DNA of 64,000 nucleotides, from the NCBI RefSeq assembly GCF_009727055.1, contig NC_052354.1, positions 2,760,425 to 2,824,424 on the forward strand, in the 5' to 3' direction. Each line of letters starts with the position of its first letter. Position 1 is the stretch's first letter. The DNA comes from Benincasa hispida (Eukaryota > Streptophyta > Magnoliopsida > Cucurbitales > Cucurbitaceae). Position numbers and translations under genes: made by a program. Positions 11,460 through 23,784 of the stretch are shown in pieces. Below the pieces are notes generated by a model. That model did not search any database and was not told the DNA's origin. It worked only from the letters and a program-made list of their open reading frames with translations.

Positions 11460-12540
11460 TTTGTATTAACATAAAGTTTTCCTTAAATAATTTGAACAAT
11501 TCAAATTATTCTAAAATAATTTATTCCTTGTGTTTATTCTTCATGAGCTAGCAAGGGGACCTATTGAACCTATAGATTAGAAACTCCAATGATACAAGAT
11601 TAATTAATTAATCAACATTCATCAACTGTAGACCACTCCACTAAAGGCACACAATTTCACTCTTCACACTGTAGATATATTTCTGTGTCCATGGATATAA
11701 CCAATCAATAGTAAGTCGACCATTCACAAAACTTCCGTAGCTACAGTTGGGTTAAATTACTGATTTACCATTGTAGATACATCTAACTCCTTAAGTACCA
11801 CTGATCCCTTTAATGAACAATTAGTTATAGTCTAACTATAAACAAAACCCCTTTCAGGCTTGTGAGAAGGTGAGACGCCTCATTGTTTAAGACCTGAAAT
11901 CAGTCTTTAAAGGAGCAATTTATCTACTTACCCTTAAGATGGGAAGGAGTGAATTCCATTTTGTGTAGCTATGTTTCCAGCTCCCTACTCAAATAAATCT
12001 CCAAAATGGCAGGCTTATTAAGTCGGCAAAACTGGCCACTCTCACCCATACAGATTAAAGGATTGCCCTCATAGAAAGAAGTTCTTAACCCACACCCAGG
12101 ATTGAGGTCAAGTCACCTATCGTCATCCTATCGAAATGTTAATCTATTCAAGTAATGGTGTGATAAAGATACACAAATCATTTTGTGGTCCGATCTTATA
12201 CAAACTCTTTGTATAAGATACTTCCACTAACTTGTCTCTACATGAATGATTAAGATCACATCGTTTGTAACAATTACAAAGTGAGTCATGTTTGTAGTGT
12301 CATAAGGATAAGACACCCAACTTTATCCATATACTACAGACCATTTATGTTATTACTTAAACATGGTCCACATATATGTCAACCACATACATGTTTAAGT
12401 TACATAAAATAACCTCGGATCTTAGTTTATTGGATTAAGTTATGCAAATCTAAATGCCAAATCAAATAACTCCTTGTTTTATTAAATAAATGAATTTCGT
12501 TTATACATTACAAACCACGAGATTTAGGGTAGAATTCTCA
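11460..12540 (-). mobile_element. Minus-strand LTR fragment (same family as 49285-51327)
   Basis: Landmarks shared with the other minus-strand LTR copies appear in order: CAAGGGGACCT near 11552, CATTTTGTGTAGCT near 11960, GGTCCGATCTTATACAAACT near 12188, and ACGAGATTTAGGG near 12518. The terminal CCAACA expected on the plus strand is missing and the sequence passes straight into a PPR fragment near 12546. Together with the AT-rich DNA at 480-1022 it probably forms one LTR interrupted by the MULE. Confidence 0.65.
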
Positions 12541-12545
12541 ATAGC

Positions 12546-13045
12546 TTTATCTTAGTAAGTGCATTGCTAGATAAGTATGGGAAATGTGGCAATTTGAAAG
12601 TTGCGAGGAGAGTTTTTTACATGATTACTTTAAAAAGATTGACATCATGGAATTCTTTGATAAAATGTCTTGCACTCCATGGCCATAGTGGAAGTGCAAT
12701 TGATTTGTTTCCATAGTTGGTTCAATGTGGAGATGGCATAAAGCCAGACAGGTTACCTTGGTGGGTGTGTTGAATGCTTGTACTAATGGAGAATTAGTTG
12801 AAAAAGGTTACTAATACTTTGAAATGATGGGGTGGGATTATGATATAGAGCCTCATATCTAAATCTTTGGGTGCTTGATAAAGCATTTTAGTCAGTGCAA
12901 GATGGTTTGAGGAAGCAATGGAAGTAGTGAGAGGTGAATATTGAACCAAATAAGGTTGTATGGGTTTTTTAGACTAAATGGACGCAAAATCCATGGTCGT
13001 CCAAATTTAGTTGAATACTTAGTGAAAAAGTTGATTGAGATGATC
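12546..13045 (+). pseudogene. PPR pseudogene fragment (At1g33350-like)
   Basis: It aligns with the PPR gene at 56186-57376 from its position about 57051 onward (shared YGKCGNLKVARRVF, LTSWNSLIKCLALHGHSG in part). It then runs past the point where that copy is truncated. The extra 180 bases encode recognisable downstream PPR/E-type pieces in broken frames (for example EPNKVVW). There are many substitutions and stops, including HI followed by a stop where the other copy reads QIEHFG. It is older and more diverged than the copy at 63383. Its 5' edge abuts LTR sequence. It is useful because it records the 3' part of the gene missing from the longer copy. Confidence 0.8.
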
Positions 13046-14065
13046 TAGAAAACGACATTTACAGAACTGTGCTCGCAAATATATATGTTGAGATTAAAAA
13101 ATGTAACAACAAAAAAAGGAGTTGACTACTACATGATAACTATGTTACCTACAATTTTACAACATTCCACATAACAATTACAAGAAATAATCAAGAGATA
13201 AATGGACACAAAAGATTGATAACCCAGTTTGGTGTAAATCACCTACGTCTGGGGGTAGTGTGTCCAAGAAAGATAACTTCACTAATATCAATGATAAGCA
13301 ATTACAACACAATTCTTATCTGTAATGATAACACAATTACAGGGACTCTCAAACAACTTTATCACTCAATCGTACAAGTAAGCTCTCCCTAGGTTTGAGA
13401 CTCTCTTTCACGGAAACTTAGGTTCCCCCTAAGTAGTAGTATCATTGAAGAATATTTTAAGCTCCTCCTAAGACCAAAACTATCTTCCATACGAGCAACC
13501 CTAACTTCCCTAACAGTCGCACATTGAAAAAAAGAAAAGAATCGACAAGTAATGTTGCAGAAGGAAAATCCCGATGAGAAAGTATTTTGCATAATCTGCA
13601 TTTTCGAAGAACATTCCTTTGCTAAAACCACCAATGCAATGACATTTTTTATAACATATGTGAACCTAAAAACAAATATTGTCAATCTCATAATATCTAA
13701 CAAACTGGGATGAGGTTTGATAACTTGTAGAAATACAAGTTATTGTGGCTCAAAAGTTGGAACAATTAGGGTCTTTAATGATAAAATCTCATCTTTTTTA
13801 GAGAAAACGCATGGAATTACTCGAACACTATCAAACTCATGCAAAAGAATGTTTATTGCTAAAATACTGCGACACTAATACATGATATTGTAGGATCTCA
13901 ACAAATATTCTGAGTGTCAGGCGGCTGACCAGGGTATGGAATTTAATGCTGCCCATCATCAAATTGGAGAAGACCGACGCCTATAAATAAAAGAAATCCC
14001 ACCAGATGAACGGATCTTTTAGCTCATTGCATAATTTTGAAATTTTGAGACCTTAGAGCTATGCT
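13046..14065. other. No gene recognised; TATA-like site near 13982
   Basis: Contains short open frames without recognisable domains. CAGTTTGGTGTAAATCACC near 13225 resembles a phrase I associate with plant LTR elements, but I cannot place it. TATAAATA at 13982-13989 lies about 80 bases upstream of the ATG at 14066 and could be a promoter, perhaps of an LTR. Confidence 0.3.
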
Positions 14066-14278
14066 GTGGTGACGAGAAGAACAAGAGGGAAGAGAACCAC
14101 CACCATCGCCGATCAAGGAGCGGAGAAAGCTAAGCTCAAGAGAGAACTTTCTTCCAATTCTTCCACAAGTGGTTGTACACGAACTAGAATTGAGCCAAAG
14201 AGGATAAGAGATTGTACTCTGCGGCTTGACTCCTTTCATTTCATCTTACTTATCGTTTTCATCTTCTCATTTGATTAA
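14066..14278 (+). CDS. Short basic ORF downstream of a TATA-like site
   Basis: Seventy codons beginning MVTRRTRGKRTTT and rich in Arg/Lys up to residue about 45, then a hydrophobic end (FHFILLIVFIFSF). The TATA-like box at 13982-13989 is at a plausible distance. No family recognised. It could be the start of a retrotransposon gag-like frame or chance. Confidence 0.2.
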   Translation: MVTRRTRGKRTTTIADQGAEKAKLKRELSSNSSTSGCTRTRIEPKRIRDCTLRLDSFHFILLIVFIFSFD

Positions 14279-15244
14279 GTGTTAGTTTTGTAAAGACAAT
14301 CAGTTTCTTTATAAATTCACATATTTGATCTATCATACTTCGCCACTGTTTATTTCTTGTTTTATATTGGATGCATCTATAACTTCATGCAAAATTCCAC
14401 TTCGAAATGCTTAAGCCAACAAAATCAATTGGTAAAAGTAGCTTTAGCTTAAATTATTCGAGAGAATAAGTAAGCCAGCATCAAGTTAGAAACGTTTAGT
14501 ACATCTAGAGATAAATGCACTAGTGTTTTATTGCATCCTGTGACTAACGCATACATCCTAGAGATAGATATTGTATGACATTCGCATTGAGAAGTGTCGA
14601 ATAGAAGTCTAACGTATAAACGGAGATAAACAAGTCATCTCATTCGCATAATATTCTTGTTCGTGTACATCTCATCTCATTCGCATAATATTCTTGTTCG
14701 TGTACATCTAACTTAGATCGACGCATATCACTTACATCAAACTCCATTTTCACACGACCCCTTATTCTCTACTTGAGCCTTTTGTATTTTCTTGCACGCA
14801 CACAACAGCTTAGTGTAAATAACTCATTTCTACATTCACTTAGGACAGTTCTACAACAGTTACAATGCAAGGTCTGTGTTAGCTTTAATCTGAATCCCTG
14901 AGTTCGACCCTGGACTTACCAGGAACTTGAGTTGGATTTATACTTGGATCTAATTCAGGAAAACTTGAATCCCTATAAAGGAGTGACATGCGTCCTGTTG
15001 CACATCATTAACGCATCAACGCGCAAATAACGCATCATAAACGCATCATAAATGCATCACGCATCATTCACATTTACACTTATTTTTCCAATTATTTTAT
15101 ACAATACACTCTTAAGCTTGCATCACGAAACCAACGAACAAGGTTCGCACGGTTCAAAAACTTTCAAAGGAGAAAAATGCTTATAAAACATCAGGTTATA
15201 GTTAGATTGAGGATGCAGTTAGTTAGATTGAGGTCAATTAAAAA
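14279..15244. other. ACGCAT-rich repeat fragment, inverted relative to 20829-22524
   Basis: No gene seen. 14896-14926 (GAGTTCGACCCTGGACTTACC) is the reverse complement of the leader-like phrase at about 20937-20956, so this is a minus-oriented fragment of the same ACGCA/TGCGT-rich repeat family. 15007-15066 has clustered ACGCATCA words. Confidence 0.5.
14641..14709 (+). repeat. 37-bp tandem duplication
   Basis: CATTCGCATAATATTC... begins at 14641 and again at 14678, identical over 32 bases. Confidence 0.9.
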
Positions 15245-15680
15245 ACTATTGGCAATGTCCTAAAACTCACAGTTTGTAAACATTAAATATTCTATTCACA
15301 ATAAAGATATTATTGAATTTATTTCAATAAAGATGTTATTGAATTGCAAATCTAATAAACTAACCCATGGCTGTAACATGAAAACTTTGACTTTATGTAG
15401 AGACATAAAAGAGCATCAAGTTATAGTATATAGCCAAAAAGGTCTATAAGTATATGGATAGAGTTGGGTACCTTATCTTGGAGACACTATGGATGCAGCT
15501 TGCTTTGTATATTGATACTAATAATGTGATCTCAAAGTCGTTCATGTATAAACATGTGAGTGGGGGAAAACTATGCAAAAGATGTTTGCATAAGACCGAA
15601 CCACGAAATAGTCACTTTTCTTTATAACGACCATTTATTGTTAAAACTGACTATTTAAATTCGATGACCTAAGGTAACCC
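15245..15680 (+). mobile_element. Truncated plus-strand LTR fragment
   Basis: Begins near TGTCCTAAAACTCACAG and follows the same landmarks as the solo LTR at 6847 (TTTGTAAACATTAAA, GGAGACACTATGGATGCAGC, GATGACCTAAGGTAAC). It breaks off at about 15680. The 5' TGTTGG end is missing. Confidence 0.6.
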
Positions 15681-16355
15681 TGCTACTGGGGTATAGTGTA
15701 TGCCCTAGTTTATTGTGATTCTGTACTTTATTTGTATTATACATTAGGCTCTCTAAGCTTTAAGACAAGTGGGAGATTGTTCGGATTGGTGTCCTAAATC
15801 TCCTTGTAATCTCGTAGTTTGTAAACTTTGTTTAGACATATTATTGTTAATAACATAAGTGTTATTTTATAAACATATACTCAATCGAATAAACTAAGAT
15901 CCTAGGTTATTTTATATAATTTAAACAAGTATGTAGAGACATACAAGTGAAACTTGTTTAAATAATAACCTAAACGGTCTGTAGTCGATGGATAAAGCTG
16001 GATACCTTATCCTGGTGACACTACAGATATGGTCCGCTTTGTAGGTGTTACAAGTCTTGTAAAGTGCTACAAATAATCTGATCCTGATCATTCATGTAGA
16101 GACATGTGAACGGGGTATCTTATACAAAGAGTTTGCATAAGATCCGATCACGAAATGATTACTCTCTTTATATAACGCCGTTAATAATAGAGACTCACAT
16201 TTCACTAGGATGACCATAGGTGACATGACCTGAATCTCAAGTGAGTTCTGAACTTCTGCTCATGAAGACGATCCTTTGATTTGTATGGGTGAGAATGGCC
16301 AAATTGCCAACTCAATAAGCCTACCATTTTGTGAAATTGATTCAATAAGAAATGA
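15681..16355 (+). mobile_element. 3' end of a Copia element: polypurine tract and partial LTR
   Basis: AAGTGGGAGA at 15767-15776 is the polypurine tract typical of plant Copia elements. The LTR begins at once at 15778 with TGTTCGGATTGG and then the family phrase GTCCTAAATCTC...GTAGTTTGTAAAC. The 90 bases before it are the tail of the internal region; no integrase or RT remains. The LTR is truncated near 16355. Confidence 0.7.
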
Positions 16356-16383
16356 AATTTGGGATCAGTAAACCAGCAAACTT

Positions 16384-16889
16384 GACTCTGATACCAATTG
16401 ATAGAACCCAAATTAAAGGAAATCTTGAATGAAAGCAAATCATCCCAAACACCATTCTTTAAAGAAATTAATTTTTATAGAAAAGAAAGAACAAGATGTG
16501 CATTTACATAAATTACAGTATGCTAAGTTAAAAAAAGACATAGGGTTTCAGAAACCTTTATCTTTGAAGACTTTCTTCAAGTATCCCTCGATCAAGATCC
16601 AAACACTACAACGATTGTTTCCTCAGTATTATTAGGCAGAGAACCCAGGAATGGTGGGCGCTGACTATTTTGGAATGAGAGAATATAGATTTCAGTAGAG
16701 AGGAGGAAGAGTTGAGATTATTCACTAACAACCCAAAACTCACAGAACAACTTCTGTCTTTCTTACAGTGTATCACTCTAAGAAGGAGACTTTCTTCTCT
16801 CTTTTCAAAAACCAAAATACAGCAACCACCCCACGTAAGAAGAGGGGAAATGGAGTTGTAACTCCCTCCCTCATTTAAATTATTCAACA
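16384..16889 (-). mobile_element. Copia 5' LTR with primer-binding site, minus strand
   Basis: The reverse complement of 16384-16396 is TGGTATCAGAGTC, the primer-binding site of plant Copia elements for initiator Met-tRNA. Two bases on begins an LTR-like unit of 491 bp, 16399-16889. On the minus strand it starts TGTTGAATAATTTAAATG and ends GGGTTCTATCA. It belongs to a different LTR family from the TGTTGGATTTT type. No internal coding region is preserved to its left. Confidence 0.7.
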
Positions 16890-18934
16890 ACTAAAATCCC
16901 TTGGATGAAATATGCGATGCATGTTCTTAAGTTATGCATTAATAGTCGTGTCGATGGTCATGCGTTGGAATGATAATGCGTTAACAAATGTATGCGATGA
17001 CCATGCGTCCTGTCACAAGTTTTCTTGCGTTCATGGCAAGTATAATGTGAACGCAAGTTTCTCGGATGATCTGAGGTCGAACACAGGGACTTGTATCATA
17101 ATGAATGCGGTGATGTGCATGCAGTGGTTTAAATAAAAGAATGAAAGGCAGGTTGCTAAGTTAACCCTACTCCTACTGCTATCTAACAGACAACGCAATG
17201 AGAATATGCATGAGAGGTAGAGATACGACAACTCTTGTCATGAAATAAATGAATGGGAAAATAGATAAAATGTGGAGATGATTTCATTGCAACTCTTAAG
17301 AATGACCGCAAGGGCAACCTTAGTCAACGCAAGCCATGCAATCATGCTACGCACACGTGAACCTAACTCTAGGACGTATGTGGTGTATTTGCGATATTGC
17401 CGAGAAGCCAATGCCTGCCTAGACCTCCATAACCAGCTCACTAGCTCTCGGCACATGAGCGTGGCTGCCGCATAACCCCTTATTCTACTTCCTGGACGCA
17501 TGCAATATCCAATTTGTAGGGTGCATACGCTTTGTAATAGCAAACAAAGCACATCTCTAAGATCCCCATTCTTGCCTATGCGTTCCAATCTGCTCTCTCG
17601 AGTCTTAGATTTGGGTTTTAGACTACTCTCCCAAGTATGCCTAAATGATGAATGATGCGCTCATAGGACAAGGTAACTGCATGAACTCTGCTGACCTAAG
17701 ATTGTTCCTATCTCTAGTGACCAATGCATACATTGCTTAATGTGACCAATGACTTACCCTCCCGAGCAGTTGGTTGTTGCTGACTTTACTCATAGACAAG
17801 CAATGCGTTAGCCTATAGACAGGCGTTGCCGCAACTTCACACTAAGCAGATAAGGTTACTCACACACTCACGCAACGCACACCTCTCGGTGGATTGCTAC
17901 ATGTTTCATATCCCTAATTCACATGACTAAGTATGCGATACCCAAGCAATCCCACTAAGTGTTGTAATGAAAGTAAAGATGCTAAGCAAAGAAGATGGAG
18001 ATGGAGTCGAAGGAGACAGAGAGATGCATTGAAAAATAAATTGCATTAATTCCTTAATCACAAAATGTCATACAATACAATATGAGAAAAGAAAGGGAAA
18101 TGAAATAACCGGTTGGAAGCAAAGACTTGCTTCCAGCGGATGTGCGTCAAGGCTGCCGGTGATGTCATGGATGGGCAGAGAAGCTGACTCTCTCGAGATC
18201 TAGCTTCGATCAAAGGCTCCGGTCGTCACTCGGAATGGATGAAGGAGGTGAAGAACTCTCAAGTGTCTTCTCATACATTTTGTCTGGATCGCAGGGGTAA
18301 TCCTCGGATAACTTGAATTTTTGCTCGTCGTCTTCTATTTATAGAGCTTGAGTCACCGACAATATTAATTGGACTGCTCTTAGTCTGACATTTGGTGCGT
18401 TAGTCCTTTCTGAACCTCTTTCACTAATGGCGTGGTAGGTGAAATGTCAACATCATCTTTTGGTTTTTCTCGAGGTTGATGCGTTGATGCGTTCATTCCA
18501 CCAGCCTTGTATTGCTCCCATTAGTAAGTATTGTCGCATAGCCGCAATCATTCAATAACCACATTTTCTTAATACCGCAACTCTACACGATGTCCGCAAT
18601 CGTTGGACGAGCGCAACTCCCATGCGATGGACGCATACAGCTGATTACCGTAACATCCATGTGTTGATTGACGCGTTCGACTTTGCGATGGAGTGTTTCT
18701 CCGCATGCGATCGTCTATGCGGTGGTCCAGTTTCCGCGTTTGCGTCCATTTCCTGTTTTAGCTACAAAAATAGAACATTTAACGCATAATAACGGGTTAA
18801 CTGAGATTCAACATGCTGATCGACGCAAACTCATTTTCTCAGAATTCCTAGCACAATTGCCACATATTCTGCTTAACAACCTTCGTAATTCTAAGTAAAA
18901 GGCCTAAGATGACATGCATTTCTGCATGTCATCA
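16890..18934 (+). repeat. Left member of a diverged 2-kb direct repeat (LTR-like)
   Basis: Shares ordered phrases with 20452-22524 at a constant offset of about 3.59 kb at both ends: CAACAACTAAAATCCCTTGG at the start, GGTCGAACACAGGGACTTGT at about 17072, TCTCGAGTCT near 17598, and a hairpin at the end. It is very rich in ACGCA/TGCGT/GCGAT words. No coding domain seen. I read it as an LTR, or an LTR plus flank, of a large noncoding retroelement. Confidence 0.55.
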
Positions 18935-18972
18935 CACTCTCAAACTTAAAATCATGCTTGTCCTCAAGCATG
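18908..18972 (+). repeat. Two adjacent perfect hairpins
   Basis: First: arms GATGACATGCA (18908-18918) and TGCATGTCATC (18923-18933) with a TTTC loop. Second: CATGCTTG (18953-18960) and CAAGCATG (18965-18972) with a TCCT loop. They are separated by CTCTCAAACTTAAAAT, a phrase I recall from plant Ty3/gypsy internal regions. Confidence 0.9.
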
Positions 18973-20451
18973 TGTTATACTCAAGAAATTTTAACTTATC
19001 TTCATTCTTTCCTTTGCGATGACCAGCTTCTCAGAATATAATTTACACAAACCTCTGACCATCGCTGCAAAGCTCTCCTCCATTTTGGCTGCTTCTTCAA
19101 AAAGATCTTTTCTAAGTTTAGATCCGACAAACCTTTGCTCAAAAACTTTTTATTCATTCACCACAATTTTTTGTTTAGCTTTTGAGAATGCGTTCGTCAA
19201 AATAATTCAAAACTTTGCGATGACTTATTCAAATGTGGCGTTGAACCTGGTTACGCCCCTGTTTAGCTTACCCCACGTGGTGTTCATGCGAGCATCCAAC
19301 TCATGTGCGTTTCATATTTCAAACTCAAACTCGTTGTCTCGTTTGATTTGGCTTGCCGCCGGACAGAGGAGTTGCGCTTTTGTGCTGATCTGGAGACTTG
19401 CCTTCGTTTTGGCTTGTCCACACGTGTGTCATTGGACATCCCAACTTCGAGCTAAGTGCCTTCACAGCTTAACTCTTATCAACATGGGTTTTCCCATGTG
19501 CGTTTGACATGGAGTTATTATTCTCAAAACTCGCTTCAATTTTATTTTCAAATGATCGCAATGTAATGAACGCAATTCTCCGGAGACGGCTGTCACCACC
19601 AAACTTAGAGGTTTGGCAAGCGTTCCTGCTATGCAACGTTAAAAACAAAAATTACAAAAAAGCGATAATAAATGTTTGAACAAAAGGTTTGCATAATAAA
19701 AACTTAAGACTTTCAAAATTGAAGAAGCTAATAATAAGTAAAGAATTCCTTGCGTTGATTAGTTAGAATATTGGTGGTGACTAACGTACCATCGTAGAAA
19801 ATTCGGACACATGCAATCGGAAAGAAAAATTTAAAAGGATTAAAGCATACAAGATAATAGAAAAAAGACCTTAGGCGAAACAACACATGCATCGTGCGTT
19901 GGGAATCTATGCGATTGAAGCATGCATTGAAGGGTGAAAAGGAATTCTTTTGTTGAACTACGAACCGAGAGAATTATTGTTGCACCTACAAGAGCAAACG
20001 TACCACAACCAAGGAAGCAGCCATATATTCAAAATAACAATGAAAATAAAAAATAACCTATACTAAGAAGCAAAGTAAAGATAGAGTAGAAGACGTCCTG
20101 AAAAAAATAAAGAGTGTTGTTACTGTAGGAGTCTTCCATGCAAGAGATTGCTCTCAACTGCTTGGCAAGGATTCATGCCCTGAATTTGGAACTTCCGACA
20201 ATTGTTGGGCGCATGTTGGCCACCATGTTCTTAGAATTACCTTTAGCTCTTTTGCGACCGATTGCCCTTCTAACCTTGGGGTCAATACTGACTTTCCAGC
20301 GCATCGCCTATACTTCAATATTGTTTGCAACCTGGCCGCACAAGCTGCAATACTCCCAAATAAAAGTTTTTGTAGAGACATAAACTCAACAAACAATTAG
20401 CTGCAAGTCCCCGCAACGACAACAAAAACTGGTGACGGGAAATTAGAAGTT
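18935..20451. other. Spacer between the two LTR-like repeats
   Basis: An open frame of 162 codons (19019-19507, plus) has no recognisable domain and an unlikely composition (rich in Ser, Leu, Phe, Cys). I treat it as chance. 20411-20434 (CCGCAACGACAACAAAAACT) resembles the polypurine-like phrase at 20803, suggesting a nested second boundary. If this is the internal region of an element, all coding sequence has been lost. Confidence 0.4.
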
Positions 20452-22524
20452 TCAAATTATTCAACAACTAAAATCCCTTGGACGCAGTATGCGATGCATG
20501 TTCTTAAGATATGCGTTCATAGTCATTTCAATGTGATAGAATTTCCACATTTACATTCACAAATACAGATATGCATTAAACTACTAAATTACTGCAATAT
20601 GATGGGGTTGGCCATTATATTGTTCGCATTCGCGACCCTTTCTGCTAGTTATTCCGCCATTCTTGGTGATCCTTCTTATTGTTGTTGGAGGTCTCTTAAT
20701 CTTCGTCTAAAAGTCCTCTCAATCTCCGGGTCGTAATTTGTCAGAGATTGAGAGTCTACAAAGAAATCAGAAAAATTACCGTTAGCATTCTATTTTACTG
20801 AAGTCCCCAGCAACGGTGCCAAAAACTTGATGCCTGGTTTTATGAAATGGAAATATGAATGATAAGCGTTGATGGAATTGCGTTGTGCACTCAAGTTTCC
20901 CCCAGCGAAATCCAAGTGTAAATTCCTCTGAGTTTCCTGGTAAGTCCAGGGTCGAACACAGGGACTTGTGAAAACAGTTTGCGTTGGTAATATTTATGAA
21001 GAACTTTGTTGTAATTGGATAAATAAATAAAGTGTTGGATTTGTTGTTTGCGTTGATGAAAAAGAAATAAACAAATGCGGTGGAGTTGAGAAAAGACAAT
21101 TGCGTTGATAGATGCAATGAGTATGTGATGAACGGGCTGAGAAGATCCTTAGCTAGCGTTACTTGGGAATGCATCAGACTATGTGATCATGTTACAACCA
21201 TGCAGAACAAGTTATTTTTCAATGTAAATGCGATGTTCCTAAATCTAGGACGCATGTGTTGAATGAAAAATTTCCATAGAGCTCATCCCTAAGTCTCTAC
21301 TCTTGTCCTATGCGATGATCCAAAATGCATGAAAGCAAGGTAACCGCATACAATCATATCCTATCTCTAGGATGCATGTGATGCGTTGATAATAAATAGT
21401 GCTCATTCCTAAGCACTTATCTCTTGTTTATGTGTTCTAATCTGGCTCTTTCGAGTCTAGATTCTAACCTGACCTTCCCAAGTCTAGATCCTGTCCTTAG
21501 AATACCCTCTCGAGTATCTCTAATGGACGAATGAAGCATACATAAACTAGATAATTGCAAAGAATGAAGATTCCCTAGTTGTGCTAGCTAAATGCTTCTC
21601 AACCCATTCAACTAATTTAGCTACTCATACGTGAATAACAGAGAGTGAACAAATATAGAGAAGGAAATTCCATTTTTATAAATGAGTTAAGTACAAAATG
21701 ACAATGGAAAGTAAAGGTAGAGAGCCTGGTAGAAATTCTTTGCTGATCGAATCTTTTTACACTGAAATCTCTATTCTGATCTAAAGATGTTCCCACTTCT
21801 ACAAGTGTCGGCCCTCTCTCTATCCTTGAAGCTTCCAGTGCTCTCCTAAGCTTATCAGAACGATCTGCCAGCACAACTACTTCCCTCGCGTCTGCCTTAA
21901 AATGAAAGAAAACTAAAGAAGTGCGAACTGAAGTATGAAATTTCTAACTGCTAAACTCGTGAACTGATCAACTGGTTAACCCCTTCTCTGAAGAATGCCT
22001 TTGGTATTTATAGAGCATCCATGGTGAAAGGCGGCTTCTCTCTCCTGATTGTACAGATGGGACAGCTTTAATTCCTGACTGATACGCCGAATAATTATCA
22101 TCGATAAAGTTGAATGTACTTTGTGACCGTTATCGACTGTCAACTTAATTTGGATTCGACTATCATCAGCTTTCTGTCCCATCACTCTTAATTGGCCTTT
22201 CACCCAGATGCGCCCACCATGTTGTGGTGACCAAGTTACAACGATCCTTCTTGGGCGAATGTTTGCTTGCACGATCAATGCAAAGGCTTGCAGTGAAGTT
22301 GTGCTCGACCAATGAATTCCTATGATCGCAATCTTTGCATTGCGTTAACGCATATTTTGCACAAAAATACAAAAATCAACTGTTCTAATGCGCTGAATGC
22401 ATGTGACCGCAATATCATGAAAACGATGCTTAATGGACGCAAGTTAATCATATTTCATCAACGCAATCCAACATTGTTTAAGAACTTAGCACTATGATAA
22501 CGTGCATTTCTGCCCGTTATCACA
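20452..22524 (+). mobile_element. Right LTR-like repeat of the ACGCA-rich element
   Basis: A phrase often seen next to plant gypsy LTRs, CCCCAGCAACGGTGCCAAAA, lies at about 20805-20824. TGATGCCTGG at 20829 is the likely LTR start, and the likely end is ...CGTTATCACA at 22524, giving 1696 bp with TG...CA ends. It contains the leader phrase GGTCGAACACAGGGACTTG and ends in a hairpin. It is clearly diverged from its left partner, so the element is old. Confidence 0.5.
22496..22521 (+). repeat. Terminal hairpin, partner of the one at 18908
   Basis: Arms GATAACGTGCA (22496-22506) and TGCCCGTTATC (22511-22521) with one mismatch and the same TTTC loop as the hairpin 3.59 kb upstream. The arm sequence has changed while pairing is kept. 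Confidence 0.85.
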
Positions 22525-23780
22525 TGCTTAGAGATAAATAAACACGAGAACAAGGAAACTTACCAATTGAAGACTTTCTTCTTAGCAAATCTCGCTCTCT
22601 CCACGAACGGGCGCTCTCGCTCTCGCTGGAACGACAAGCTATCGTTCAGCAACACCCGATCGTCTACGACGAATGGACTCCACCTGAACAAATGAAGAAA
22701 GGAAACGACACCACCACTTGGAACCCTTAGTATTCTCGGAGTGAGAATCTAAAGAGTGGGCTATGTTCCGATTTAGTAGAGGGGAGGAGGAAAAGAGATT
22801 GTATACAACGATCAAGCATGTGGGAGAAGGCAATGTCTATCGTATAGACAAGATACTTTATCGTTTAGGCGAAGTACACGATCGTGTAGGAAAAGATAAA
22901 CGAGTAAATCTTGGGCACTAAGTGATCGTTTAAGAAAAGGTAGGCGATCGTTTAGTAGATGCACGCGCGTGTGTAAGCGATCGTCTAGTAAACACAAGCT
23001 ATTATATAGGCTCTGATTTACTAAGCGATAGAAAGCAAAACACACCGTGAGCAATTAACCGTGTCCTTTTCAAAATGAAAACAATTTTCATTTTATTCTT
23101 CAGTTACGAAAATCGAATGGAACTTCCCACTAACGCATGGTTACGGAGAAGACAACGACTAATTATCCCATAACTGTCCAATTAAAAAATAATGAATATA
23201 ATCATATTATATTCATAACCTATAGTTTAATATCATATATTAACTATAGTGTTTTCTCCTCCACTAGATATAAATCATATTTATATCCATTTTCCTCCAA
23301 TTCATGTATCTCATACATCAAGTCAACCATATCATATATAATTAACCAGTTCAATCATATCATATATAATCAAACTCCTTCTTGTCAATTTGAACATTTC
23401 AAACTGACCCAAAAACTGATTCTCAACTTGTATCCAAGCTACCAAGGGGACCTTATGGACCTATGGCTTGAAGCTCCAACGGTACGTGAATAACTGACAA
23501 ACTCTTTAGCCACGAGATCCACCATCTGTTAACTGCCAGGCATTCCACTAAAGACTGACAGTTGAACTCTTCTTACCATAGATATATTTCTGTGTCCATC
23601 GGATATAACCAATCATCAGTACGATAATCCTTCACAGATGCTCGTAAGTACAGTTGGGCCAATTTACCATTTTTCCCCTGTAGTTACATCTTACTCCTTT
23701 AGTACCACTGAACCCTCTAATGAAGAATACAACATAGTCCAACTATGTGTGGACACCTCTCGGGAAAGAGAGAGATAATC
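22525..23780 (-). mobile_element. Minus-strand LTR, partial
   Basis: Order on the plus strand: GC-richer start, ACGATCGT motif array (22650-23030), AT-rich middle (23170-23400), then ACCAAGGGGACCTTATGG near 23440 and GTACAGTTGGGCC near 23650. This is the same plan as 49285-51327. It breaks near 23780 and passes into a plus-strand LTR, an inverted junction around TCAGATCGTTGGAGCT. Confidence 0.65.
22650..23030. repeat. ACGATCGT motif array in an LTR
   Basis: CGATCG occurs near 22658, 22879, 22945 and 22979, among many one-off versions (TATCGTTTAGG, GTGATCGTTTAAG). Flanks tend to be TTTAG or CTAAA. Confidence 0.8.
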
Positions 23781-23784
23781 CTTC

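Noticed and set aside
13389..13703. 104-codon minus-strand frame
   Set aside because: No domain or codon pattern, overlapped by noncoding features; likely chance.
19019..19507. 162-codon open frame as a gene
   Set aside because: No domain, odd composition, lies in a noncoding retroelement spacer and has no supporting signals.
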